This document shows, one piece after another, positions 22,764 to 33,900 of a stretch of DNA of 64,000 nt. The DNA comes from Enoplosus armatus (lineage: Eukaryota > Chordata > Actinopteri > Centrarchiformes > Enoplosidae), in the NCBI RefSeq assembly GCF_043641665.1, contig NC_092180.1:14997891-15061890 (forward strand), read 5' to 3'. Numbering within the stretch: position 1 is the first letter of the stretch; the number at the start of each line of letters is the position of its first letter. The notes below the pieces were generated by a model that ran no database searches, was not told the origin of the DNA, and saw only the letters and a list, made by a program, of their open reading frames with translations. Position numbers and translations under genes: made by a program.

Positions 22764-22980
22764 GTAGGGCTGCAGGGAGGAGCAGTGAGTTGGGAGAACA
22801 CCCTTTAACTGAAAGATCTCAATTCAGTACCCGGTGTAGCAGGCAGTATGTGAGCTACTGCTGTGTGTTTGATCAGCATGCTGGATCCAGGTCCAGTGGC
22901 TGTTCTGCTGATTCTCATGTCTGACTTGTCCGTAAAAGGCAAGTAAAAGACAATTCCTCTATGAGGGTAAATAAATCATC
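22764..22980 (+). mobile_element. Diverged tRNA-type SINE
   Basis: The segment AGTGAGTTGGGAGAAC followed about 30 bp later by TCTCAATTCAGTACCCGGTG aligns by eye with the head of a common fish SINE (GGTTGGGAACC .. GGTTCAAGTCCCCG), where the latter part is the pol III B box. A middle CTACTGCTGTGTGTTTGATC and a terminal ATTCCTCTATGAGGGTAAATAAA fit the body and 3' tail of such elements. Both promoter boxes are mutated, so the copy is almost certainly dead. Confidence 0.42.
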
Positions 22981-23441
22981 ACTACAATGCGACAACAGTA
23001 GTGACACAAAATGGCATCTCTTAAAAAACTGCTGAGGGACTCCAAAGAGGATTTTTATCAATTCACCATTCACTTAGACCCGTCCCCCCTTAGTTACTGC
23101 TGCTACAACTGTCAAGTTTTCTTTTATTGCATGGCGAATATGCAGTTTACAGTGATAATGGTGGGAGATTTACCACTCAAAATTCTTAATTAAATTCTTA
23201 ATAATTTTTTTACAAACAGGTCAATGATTTCAGAGGTAGAGGTAAACGAAAGCTGCTTCTTATTTACTAAACCAGCATCACCTCACCAGTCTATAATTTA
23301 CGTAGAAGGTGTGGTAATATAAATAAATACATTTGTTGTTCTTATATTGCTAGTTAGTCCTAGTATTATATGATGAAGAAAAATGTAAGATCAGACTCTT
23401 ATTTCAATCTAACACAACCCCCTACATTCATGCTTTATTGT
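22981..23441. other. Non-genic stretch between SINE and 3' tail
   Basis: AT-rich. A 60-codon ORF (23011-23193) starts MASLKKLLRDSKEDFYQF but has no splice support or recognisable domain, and I do not call it a gene. Confidence 0.4.
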
Positions 23442-23490
23442 CTAATTTCCCCCCGGGCATCAATAAAGTATTTCTGATTCTGAGTCTGAT
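23442..23490 (+). mobile_element. 3' tail fragment of a fish LINE/SINE
   Basis: CTAATTTCCCCCCGGGCATC then AATAAAGTATTTCTGATTCT matches the common fish retroelement tail of the type TTTCCCCxxGGGATCAATAAAGTATCT. Only the tail is preserved, as expected of a severely 5'-truncated insertion. Confidence 0.6.
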
Positions 23491-26173
23491 AGTTGTCCTT
23501 TTCAAACACTAAGTTTCACTTACAGAAAAGGCTTTTACAGTGAGGACTACCAAATGTGCTGGAGTGTAAACTTCCCCAAACCAATAAAGAACCAGGAGGA
23601 TTCTTAAACTTACTCTAAACTCTGATATAGGAGCATCCAGGACTATCTCCAACACAGCGGGGAAATTGGTTAGAGTAGATGATGCAACTCCTGAATGGGG
23701 CTTTTTGTGACGTAACCTGTAAGACTACAAAATAATGTAGTTAGCTATGAAACACTCCTTGTTTCTTGGAAGAGACGCTGGGTTAGGTTACTACTATAGG
23801 TAGTACCGTTAAGCAAGTACTTTAGCAGCCAATGGTAGAGAAGATAAACACACCGTTTAATCCATTCTTTACACTTTTGTGCTTGTATTTTTGGTTTTGA
23901 AAAGACTAAAAAAAAACTCTTCAGATGCCGAGCATCACCTTACTACAGCCCCAAGCACACCGTTTCAACATGTGGAGAAATCCAAAACTTGACAGGCCCA
24001 GTGTGCCTAGTTATAGTCAATTCTACCAGACTGGATTCACTTCATACCAGTGCTTAGCAAAGGCAAAAAAGTCAACAGTGTTGGCTTGTGGACCAACACC
24101 ACAATTCACGTGAACAAATATGGAGCATTTTAAGAGTTTAAGTTAGGCTGGAGAGCTTTTCCTTATTGCACCTGCATCCGTGAATTAAAGGCTGATGATG
24201 CAGTCGTACTTTTGCATCCACATCTTGTCAACTACAGCTCAACATCAATACTAGCCCTCATTTTGAATATAGGTCTCTGCTAGCTATAATACAGAAATCA
24301 ATGATGAACGAAAATGTGAAAATAGGGTATATCCTAACTGCTGCCATCAGAAGTACAATTGTCAGAAGTTCACAGTGTCCTCAGCACCACTTTGAACTCC
24401 AACCTCAGTTCCATGGTGACCAACTCCAGTGCTCCAGAGAGACAGAAAGGTGGAGTTAGTGAGTGAGCAGATGGATGGGGGTGAGAGGAAGAAAACTGAT
24501 TGACCTGAAGCCAGGCAGCTTTCACCTTCTGCTGCTGATTTTTTTTTCCGCCTTCTCAATTTTGCCCTTCAAATGACCTCGTCCTTCATCCAGCGGCACA
24601 CTAAAATTAACTTTCCATTTTCAGTACAATACAGTTTGGACTGGATGTTAGCAAGGAGACCGTGACAAGCCTAACCTGGTGTATGTGAGTCTTGAGTTGG
24701 CTACAGAAAAAAGAGCAGACAGCCACTGTCACACATGTATACGTATTTAATATTTAGTGTCCAAACACTAACAATACTGCCCCATGAGCAAATTTAGGCA
24801 CCTAAATTTACACAATTAATTCTAGTTTTTCTTCACTGTAGAGAAAAAAAACCCAGAAAGCCCCATCTTCTCTACAGCTTTGAAATCAACACGTGGTTTT
24901 GTTTTGGTGTGAAAGGAGAAAAGAAGCAAAGGAGAGGGCGGAGAGAAACACCACATACAGGGTGTTTACAGATCTCTCCAGGCTCACCACATGTGATTAC
25001 AGTCTGATGTTTAACAGACCAATTAAGGTTTTTATGGAACGTGGGGCCTTTGCTGCAGGAGGGCTGGCACAGCACTCCTCTAGTCTCTCTAGTGTTAGTG
25101 GGTTTGGCACTAAACTCAATTGTGCCATCATAACCACATCTCTGATAGGGTTCAAAGAACCCGAGGTAGATCTACTGCACAGAACACAACCATCTAAAGA
25201 CGGAGGACACTGCAAGCACGTTTAATTGTACTGCAGAGAATCCTTTAGAGTTGCATGTTGGTAGACTTCGGAGACACCTTTTGTGGCACTATAAAAGTGA
25301 AAATAAAGGCTACTAAAGTACTTAAAAACTGTAAGGGATTTCCTTGTAAGGCATAGATGGTGTGGGTGTGTAATGCTGTGTTTCAGAGGGTGAAAAAGCC
25401 CACCCTCAGCCACCAGCGGAGAGGATCACTCCTATGTTAAGAACACAGGCCGGCAGTCTGCTTCTCCCCACTGGCAGGCCTAATCCCCTTGGTAGAGGCC
25501 TGAAACATGGGGCCTGTTACCACACAGAACCACAGGAGGAAGCAGGGTGGCCCGTCCCTGTGACAGCCACAAGCAAGCTAGCTCAGCCTGGGGTTTCAGC
25601 AGAGTGTATGAGGACTGCCTCTATTTTTGAGCGTGCACTTCTATTTCTGATGTTTATTTTTAATTGAATTTGATTATGCACAAGAGCTATCTTGAACATA
25701 TATGGTATGCACAACATCAAGACTGTGATTATGTTTTTGTCTATTTCTTTCAACATGTGCCTTCTTAAAATTACTTTTATGTATTACTAATTTGCAGCAG
25801 AAAATACATTTTCAGAGAACCATAATGCCGCCTAAATTACATTTTTTTATCAACATAATGAGGAAATATTTTCAATAAACGTATGTCAAGTTCATGAAAA
25901 GGTTCCTACAGAATGTAACGCAATGTAAAACATTGACTGACAACGTATTTCATTTGTTTTTCCTACAGTATTTGCTCTAACTATACAATATCCACTGACA
26001 GCAGCTGAAGCATGATTCAACTTTTTATGGTTATGTGTATGCACAAACAGCACTTTGTGAAAGGATAGGTCCTGTTCTGTCTGAAGCTTCAGATAAGTAT
26101 GAACAGGAGGAAGGATTACAGCAATAAAACCCTGTTTCAATGCTCATCTGAAAATTGTGAACCTATCCTTAAA
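23491..26173. other. Non-genic stretch, mixed
   Basis: No gene recognised. 25640-25900 is AT-rich with TTTGATTATGC, GTGATTATG and ATTACTAATTTGC and may be conserved. ORFs at 24893-25225 (110 codons, +) and 24997-25215 (72 codons, -) overlap on opposite strands and show no domain. Confidence 0.4.
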
Positions 26174-26287
26174 GGTTGGGGAAAGATTGTGGTCTTGGCT
26201 AAACACTGAAAATGTGAAAAGTGACTCAAAGCACGGAAGATGTTTATTTCATTCACATTTAACCAAATCTACAATCTTTCCCTAACC
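26174..26287. repeat. Short fold-back repeat
   Basis: GGTTGGGGAAAGATTGTGG (26174-26192) and CTACAATCTTTCCCTAACC (26269-26287) are inverted copies with two mismatches over 19 bp, separated by 76 bp. The GATCTTTTCCTAAACCTAACC-like wording recalls an abundant fish repeat with such motifs. Likely a small MITE or fragment; no coding content. Confidence 0.5.
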
Positions 26288-26814
26288 TTAACCAAACTAC
26301 ATTTGTTATCTAAACCTAGTCACACGTGGGACACATGCAAACTGGCGGTCTGTGTTCTTCACTTTGCATTAATCTATAGGGTTGGGGGTTTTTTTTTTGC
26401 TTACAATCCCACAGTTTGCAGAATTCTGTCATGTTTTAACAGTGATCTATTACTGGATGATTTGCGCCTTTTCTTCATATTTACAAGGCTGTTGTCTGAT
26501 GTGGTATATTAATTGAGCCTATATTACATAACAATAAATAAAAAAATATGTACCACATAATTCTCTGCACTGGCTATAATGCCATACCCTTTAAAAACAC
26601 ACTAGGAAAAGGCCAAACAAATATAATTCCACTGTGATGCTGGTAGCCAGTCTAGTCATTTTGTTTAAATACCACTATAGGTGTGATCGGGAAAGATTTA
26701 TGGTTTAAAGATTCGGTGCTGTGGAATATTCTTCCTGACATTTATAAACGACAGCATTTATATGAGCTCAGCCCGAACTTCAGGCTTAGAGAACTATAAA
26801 TAAATATATATAAA

Positions 26815-26833
26815 GTGTGTGTGTGTGTGTGTG
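26815..26833. repeat. Short (GT)n
   Basis: About nine GT units, preceded by ATAAATAAATATATATAAA. Confidence 0.95.
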
Positions 26834-27058
26834 ACTGCGAGTGCGTTTTTCCCCACAATGATAAAGCAGGAGGGCATGGTGTTTGCACCAGGGGCAAGAG
26901 GCAGGTGAAGACAGTGTATGCTGTTTAGTGAATTTGGTCTCTTTCTCTGTGTCTGCACTTGCAAGGTGAGAAGTATGGTTGTGTTCCATCTCCTCTCTCT
27001 GCACCTCTGCACTATGGTCTGTTATCAGCCAAGATGATGTAGGAAGATACACCAGCGC

Positions 27059-27106
27059 GTGTGTGTGTGTGTGTGTGTGTGAGTGTGTGCGTGTGCGTGT
27101 TGTGTT
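27059..27106. repeat. (GT)n with GTGC variants
   Basis: Pure GT run followed by GAGTG, GTGC and TTGTG interruptions. Simple repeat. Confidence 0.95.
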
Positions 27107-28223
27107 GGGTTTAACTCAAGTCTGGATCTGTGTTTTCAGGAGACCCGAGGCATTCATGCAACAGATCACAGTACCCTAACACTGCTGTTTTCCTTTCTCT
27201 CTCTCAGACTCTAACCTATTAGACCTCTTCTGTCCAAATGCACAGCTGTCCAGAACAATTCACCTACTAAAACCTCTCCACAGCACAAAGGACGGGTTAA
27301 GATCTAATGTAGATAGGATTTGCATCTATTGAGAGAAATGTTGAAAGTTGCTTATTTAATGGTGACCTGTTAAATCTGTTTCTTAGTTCACATTGAATCA
27401 CTTCAGTCACAAGGGTACTTCTGTTTGTTACTTGCCTTTCTTATTTGATCATTTTCTTTTCTGTTTAGATTTGTCCATCTTAGACTCTTTGCATGTCATG
27501 CCTATCTCTACCACTTCAACTTTTTTACTAAATGATCTGAATTTTATCTGGCTTCCACCTTGCTGGGGCTTATATTGGATGGCTAGATAGCTTTGACTCT
27601 GCAGCTGGCTACTGGTTCTACATATCTGACAAAAGTACAGTATATTATTGGTAAGAGCTAAGGACTCCGGCTGGTAAGCCTCACTAATTGTCTCTCTCTC
27701 CTACTACTGAGGGTTTCATTTTAAGATTAAGCTACATACTGTGTTCCTTTTGGGAACTCACACTAACATTATTACAGCACCTTATCCAAAGATGTATTTT
27801 ATCCTCTTAATTTTCTTGATGCTGGGACTGAGTATCGAATATAGTATGGTCAGAGTTGATACTAAGGTGATACTTTCTTCGATATCTTACATTGTTTTTC
27901 GGTGCGTCAAAGTTGAACCAGGAAGTCGGTCTTTAAACTGTGATGAAGTTTGGGCAATAATTTCACTGTGTTCTATTTCAAATGAGTCCTGAAATGAGTA
28001 GGATTTCAACAAATATCTACTCCTCACGTGTAATTAATCTTAACAAAAAGGAGAAGGACAGCAGCCATCTATAATCATCAATAGGATTGCATGCACCATA
28101 AAGTGACAGCTGCACATGTAGAGCAGCTGTATGAGCTGAAAGTCTTCGTGTTTCCCAGCATCGCAGGTATGTGAAGGAAAATAAGTCACTCTGAATACTT
28201 TCCAATGCTGTGGTCACAGAGAG
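27107..28223. other. Non-genic stretch
   Basis: No gene called. At 27207 TTTCTCTCTCTCAG gives an acceptor-like site, with an open frame of about 40 codons beyond it but only a poor GTTAAG donor at 27296. At 27825-27890 GAGTATCGAATATAG..TTGATACTAAGG..GATACTTTC resembles degenerate fish repeats built on GATACT/AGTATC motifs; ends not definable. Confidence 0.4.
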
Positions 28224-28345
28224 AAGGATATCCATTTTACCAAACATTCGCCGGGTTTCCAATCAAGGACATCAGTTTACCCAAATGTTCACCTTTTTCT
28301 TGACAAGGACATCTGTTTAACCAAACATTCACCTGTTTCCAGAAT
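28224..28345. repeat. Three-copy tandem repeat, 40-41 bp unit
   Basis: Units start at 28224, 28265 and 28305 with AAGGAYATC..TTTA.CCAAAYRTTCRCC. The middle copy is the most diverged, and copies 1 and 3 share CCAAACATTC. Unit spacings are 41 and 40 bp with no further spacing DNA. A small minisatellite; not a CRISPR array. Confidence 0.85.
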
Positions 28346-30004
28346 GCAATAAAGACCAGGCATGAAAGTGTCGCAGAGCCCCCTACTCCATTGAATATGG
28401 TCTGCCAGGGTGCAAAACGCAACAACCTCTGCTCCCAAATTAGACCTACCACTGAGCCCACTGACAATGGGATGCTGACATGCAATTACCATAAAAGCTA
28501 CCACCACTCCTCTATGTACACCCCACCCCACCCCTGACCTCCATCTGCCTCTCCAAAAACTCCTCAACTCGTTTTCTTCGGCCATTTCCTTAAAATAGTT
28601 CCATTGTCTCCTGAAAGTGGGAATCCCTGAATTTAAATGTATTTGATGAAACTGAATGTGAATGAGTATGGGCGCATGTGTCTATGTGTGTGTGTGTTTG
28701 CTATGTGTAATGAGCAGCATGCGTTTCCCTTCATTCTGCAGAGGCCCGTGTGAGACATGGTCGACGTCAGCCAAGTCGAGACACCCGAGTCCCTTTAAGT
28801 CAAAATCCTGCTGGGCTGAGACCTCTCTGATTTAGCACCTTTTTCTCCCCTTGTAGCTCTCTATCTCTCTCTTTCTCTCTCATTATCTTTTTCATTCTCG
28901 TCTGATTCTGTCATCCCTTGATCTGTTGGACGCTGCAGTTGCACTCAAGGTTGTGCTGGAAAAGGGAAAGATAATAGGAAACAAAGTGAACACGTTGGTG
29001 GGAGCATAAAGGTGTTGACGTGAGGGAGAAAGAAAACACCACTCAGAAGTAACCTTTAAGCAACATGGTCATTAACACCTCCATTACAAACCATTCTGTA
29101 TGAGCAGCTCTATTAGTCATTCAGAGCCCACGCTTCTCCTCAAGACAGCCATACATTTTTTTGAACAAGACAGCAGGATAGTAGAAAAGACCTCTTTGTT
29201 TTCTTTTAAACAACAATCTGTCATCATCATCGCTACCACCAGCTGTTAGTAAAGCTCCTGCATTAAACTGATCTGCCTGAATACATTTACAGAGCAGGCT
29301 GTGTGTGAGCTGCTATGATATGGCAGGTCAAAACTGAACAGGTATCCTCAAAAGACGAATGAATTCCTTACAAGCTTCTCCATTGCTGGACATGTAAAAC
29401 ATTACAAATGACTGAGACATTGTCCTTTCCCCGTGGTTGTCAAAATGTTGCGGTTACGAAAATATATCCCCTTATGAAAGCATTTGTCCCTATTTTCAAT
29501 AAATCATCATCTGCACATGAGTTAGTGAATAAATAACAATATTCAGTCCTGAAATATTACAAATTCTACGTATTACCTCTGACTATTTACTTATTCATAT
29601 TTCCATAGTGGAAACATGAAGGTCGTTGCTCTATAGAGTTAATGTTACTTAATGTTATATTAAGTAAATTCTTTATTCTAGGCACAAGTAGCTCCTGGAT
29701 TCACCTATTTCCTCATTCAGTTAAACTCTGCTTTACTAATCATCAGCTGATCTCCTTAACCCCAATTCTGTCTAAGTTACGGCATAATTTCAAATTTTCA
29801 GTGTTTCCCCACGTATGCAGTTTTAACTATGAAGACACTTTTTTCACGCTGACTGAAGCTTAGATGGTCTTTCTTGGTGAAAACTCTTACAAAAAAAAAA
29901 TCTTAATTGGATATACTTTTTTTTCTATGCATGGCTACTTGAAATTCACCTATTAATTGTACTTCAAATGATACAGCTGTTTCATAATTCAAATGGAAAA
30001 ATCA
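28346..30004. other. Non-genic stretch, mixed
   Basis: Includes C-runs at 28520-28534 (three runs of CCCC), a CT-rich tract at 28855-28893 and a possibly conserved part near 29050-29250 (CATTAACACC, CTATTAGTCATTCAG). No gene recognised. Confidence 0.4.
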
Positions 30005-30260
30005 AAAAGACAAGGAGTCATTAACACCTTTACCAGGTGTAATGGAAAAAGTGATTTGTTAGAGGTCTGAAAATAGGTCCTCTTTCCCTACCTGTAATTA
30101 TAGCTTTGAAACATATTATCTTACAGGTATAGCTTCAAAAGTGTCTTCCACGTGGTGCTAACAAGGCCTACTGAAACTCCAAAGGAGCAGGCAGAAGCCT
30201 TAATTACAAAGGTGCATATATTACTACATATCAACCCCTGCTGCTCCAATATTAATTATA
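30005..30260. promoter_or_regulatory. Candidate CNE with T-box-like palindrome
   Basis: Unique sequence with the palindrome at 30019-30044, CTGTAATTATAGC, GCCTTAATTACAAAG and CAATATTAATTATAG. TAAT cores recur roughly every 60-70 bp. Visual call. Confidence 0.35.
30019..30044. promoter_or_regulatory. Inverted T-box half-sites
   Basis: CATTAACACCT and AGGTGTAATG flank TTACC as an imperfect palindrome. AGGTGT/ACACCT is the T-box half-site core, here in the inverted arrangement of Brachyury-type dimer sites. The palindrome is seen; factor binding is inferred. Confidence 0.35.
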
Positions 30261-31869
30261 GTGTACAACAGACATTTTCTTCCACTCATTTTCTTCAGGC
30301 TTAGCCCATTACAAAGTTAACTTTCTCTCACTTAAATTTTGAGCCATATATAGCATGTTTCTAATTCCTCCAATTGCGGCATAAATACCAGACAATGTAG
30401 AGTAGAAATAAAATCAGCACACACACTTATTTGAAAGTGCCAAATAACATACCAAACTGTGCATGTTAGACTGGAGGAAAAATAATGATGAAATAAGAAT
30501 GTGTTTGTCTGATAAGTGAACACTTGGTGGTGGAAGATATGGAACAATGAAAATAATATTTTTACAATATGGTAAAGTGTTTAACTTTTAAATGTGTCCA
30601 CACAGAGGACTCTGATATGAGAATTTAAAAAGGTACAACTCCGTGTGGGCCACATATTCGTGTCACCAGTCCCCAGATGAGGGTAAAATATGACACTGAC
30701 ATCGCTGTCACCACATGAAACACCTTATTCAGGATTTGAAGAAGCTTAATATTAGCTACCTAATAACAAACCAAAACCACTTTATGAACAGTTTAGAAAA
30801 GTCTGTTTTACATTTGTAGTAGCAATAATAGATTCAGACTAACATTATGTTTTTTCTATCTTGAATGTGAAATATACAGAAGAGACATTGCCATGTACTT
30901 TCGTATAATTCAGATCAACCATTAAACATACTTTGACAAAGCAATGATATATGTAACACTTTTTGGGTAAATATCTATGTCAAATTCACTCTTTCTCTCA
31001 ATTTTTATATTTCATCTGGGTATAATCGATACCACACAATTGACAAATTAGCAGATTTTGTTTATGAATAAGAAAGCACTACAAAAGAATATATGACTTT
31101 TATTAAGTGTAAGAAAAATTGGGCTGTGCAAACTCAGAACACAAACAAGGACCACACATGAGAACATACACAACACCTAAATATCTTGTGCAAATATGAG
31201 CAAAGTCAATTTCAGCCGGGGTCGTGCATGGTGATGCTCTCTCTGATATTGTAGTGGTCACGGTCTGTGTGTATGTGCTGTGGACGTGAGTGAATCCAGC
31301 CAGGGGAGTTAGTGCAGGGGTGGAGTTGGGATGGGGGGCTGCTGGATGGGCCGAGGGTTTCTTTGAAGTCTGGATTCCAATTAAACCCCTGACTGAGTTC
31401 TAAGCGCACAAGAAAAATGACTGAGGTACATGACATGGCCAGGTCCCCTCATCCAGCCAAGCCTTTCCATTTTAGCCCCTTTGTCTCCCTGCAGCTCCTA
31501 ATATTTATGATCACCCCTCCTGACATAACCCCCACTTCAGGCCTACCGCCCCCACAACCACCCCAATAGAAAAAGAAAAATAACTGGACGGGACGTAAAG
31601 ACAAGGCTGGCAGAGTGGAGAGTCAGAGTCAGACCCAGAGGTTTCACTGCCCAATGCAACACAGAGAATATTTGAGATCATATGCGCAGAAATGGGGAAG
31701 TAAGATGAGGCCAAACAGGAAGAGCAAGCGGAAGAGGTAGAAGGCAAAGACAAAGAAGAAGACAAAGAGAGACAAAGACAATGAAGATGAACAATAACCA
31801 CTAAGGATGAAATACTAGTGAGGCAAATATAAAACTAAAAATTCTCTTGGACAATGACTTGTTCATGAT
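30261..31869. other. AT-rich non-genic stretch
   Basis: Nothing recognised up to about 31130. 31200-31620 is more GC-balanced (CTCCTAATATTTATGATCACC) but without a clear motif cluster. ORFs of 74 and 96 codons on the minus strand show no domain. Confidence 0.45.
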
Positions 31870-31883
31870 CCCCCCCCCCCCCC
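31870..31883. repeat. Poly(C) tract, 14 C
   Basis: Uninterrupted run of 14 C. Homopolymers of G/C this long are rare and prone to sequencing error. Confidence 0.93.
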
Positions 31884-33544
31884 AACACATTCCTGTAAGC
31901 ACTTGCTTCCTTTTACCCAATGGGAAAAATGCACTAAAGAAATTAAAAATAAATAGATCAAACATTAGCCTGTGTAACGGAAGTAGACTAGCCTATTAGA
32001 AGACACATTTTCATGTCAATAACAAAACAAATTATCTGTGAAAAATACATTACTGTATGCTTATTCCTCTCCCACAAGGAAAATGTTGCCATGGCACAAC
32101 TATAAGCCCATTCTGCTTTAGATAAGAATTTTCTGGAAACACACACACAACTAGCGCATTATAATTTTACAACAGCAGTAATTTGCAGTAATTTGCATCT
32201 CAGCAGCCAGCCCTTCACAGTAAAAAGAGATGTATGGAATGGGACTCTAGCACAATGCCAATTTACCTTCGACAGCACCACGATACACCTTTACAAAACC
32301 TAGTATCTGGCTGCTTCTCCGCACAGTTTTGTTTTCTCTTGAAAAAGTGATGGTAAAAACAGTGAAAGTGCACCTTAGCTGGGGGACATGTTTTTGTTGA
32401 AAGCGAATGGAGAGAAATGGTTGATTTCAGAGGTATCAGTCCTGCAAGGCAACCGCAGGCAATTCATTCAGTACCTGACACTATGCCTAAAACACACTGC
32501 AGTTTTTCTGTTTTTATTTCTGCACCTTTTCGCACACGAATTCCATTCACTCAAGCACTCTGAACAACACACAGTAGATAAGGATACACCCTCCATAATT
32601 CATTCAGCATTGAATTTCATTTCCTTTACTCTGTTTTTTTTTTTTTTAACATACACACTGCACACACCCTCACTCCGTACCACACAGACATACAAAGTGC
32701 AAAGGTACAGGCGTGTATTGTTTCCCTTCAAACTGAGAAGTCAAACATATAACAACTCAAATACACACACTAAACACACAAACATACTCTGGAATAAAAT
32801 ATTGAAAAGTGTCACAGACACCTGGTCAAATGCTCATATGATTCCCAAAGGAACCACCCTGAATAAACTACTTCCTGCGGGAGAGAAAGAAAAAAATGGA
32901 GGCAGCAGGATTTGAGCAGAAAGAAGAGGTTTATATGATGTCTGTTCCTGGCAGAGAGATGGAGCTGGAGATGGGACGGAGCAGGAAGGGGTTAAGACTG
33001 GGAGCCAGCAACCTTTTATCACATTGGAGGGAGACAGGGAGCTGAGAGGTGCAGAATGGTAAATATTTCAAGATGATAGGTGACATAAACAAAAGGTTTA
33101 CTCTCATTCCCACTTTTTAAGTTGCAAAATTTGGGGCTGGTAATTCATAACAGCAGTCCTCGCTGACACCCTAATACGGCACTGAAGAATAGGCCCCTGC
33201 AACTCACCACGGAAAACAAAAACTCCCTCATAACCAAGTCTGTTTCCTCTAAAACTCAGCAATCCTGATCACAACAGCATTAAGGTTATTTGTTGAACAT
33301 CAAGGAGATTAGCATAATCAAATACAGTCAAACTGTGAATATATTGTTTCTTTAAATATTAATGTGAACAAAAATGACACTGTAGAGAGGTACTGTACCA
33401 GCTATAGGTAAAATGTGCAATTTAGAATCATGAATCTTTGGTGACTACTTCACTTTATCACATCTCTCACTCATTTGATTCTTAAGTTCTCTCCTTTCAA
33501 TGTTTGAGCTTTTTGAAGAATTCTTTTAGTTCCTATAAATGAAT
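31884..33544. other. Non-genic stretch with octamer in a tandem
   Basis: CAGTAATTTG is repeated in tandem at 32176-32195, and the second copy runs into ATTTGCAT (32191-32198), the reverse of the POU octamer. The longest ORF of the window (175 codons, 32388-32915) lies here. It includes a T13 run read as Phe and Thr/His-rich CA sequence, and I judge it chance. Confidence 0.4.
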
Positions 33545-33900
33545 CCCTTTCCTGTCTCACAACCCGGGCCTCCGCCCTGTCAGAGACACAGCTCTCGGCC
33601 TCTGCTCCATGTCAGAGAGCAGTCTGTCAGTGCGCCTGTGAAAGCCAGATAACCCTTTGATGGAGAGTACCAGTGGTTATTGTTGTCTGTACCCTCCACC
33701 TTCCCTCCAACACATATGAAGATTTATTGAAGGAGAGGGCTGAGCAGCAGGAGCCTGCACTAACATGGCAGGCCACGATGGCAACAGGAAAGGAGGCAGG
33801 AAGAACAGAGGCAGGAGGGAGACGCACCAGGGGATGATGGGAACTCCTCTGACCTGCCTGTGGAGGACACAATGCTCAGGTAGAGCTGACCGTGATTATC
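33545..33900. promoter_or_regulatory. Candidate CNE
   Basis: Unique sequence with GATAACCCTTTGATGG (LEF/TCF-like CTTTGAT) next to GTGGTTATTGTTGTCTG (SOX-like ATTGT). Texture and motif pairing suggest an enhancer. Visual call. Confidence 0.28.

Noticed and set aside
27208..27295. 88-nt exon after TTTCTCTCTCTCAG
   Set aside because: The donor GTTAAG is poor, and an open frame of this length occurs by chance about half the time in three frames.
27318..27325. POU octamer ATTTGCAT
   Set aside because: An isolated 8-mer without a surrounding motif cluster; expected by chance in a window of this size.
27820..27900. Possible GATACT/AGTATC-type fish repeat
   Set aside because: The similarity is only to short motifs; I could not define ends or a consistent alignment to a family.
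28224..28345. CRISPR-like direct repeats
   Set aside because: The units are contiguous with no unique spacers, and the genome is clearly vertebrate.
32388..32915. Longest ORF of the window, 175 codons on the + strand
   Set aside because: It crosses a T13 run read as Phe and CA-rich sequence read as Thr/His, has no recognisable domain, and about one ORF of this length is expected by chance in 64 kb.
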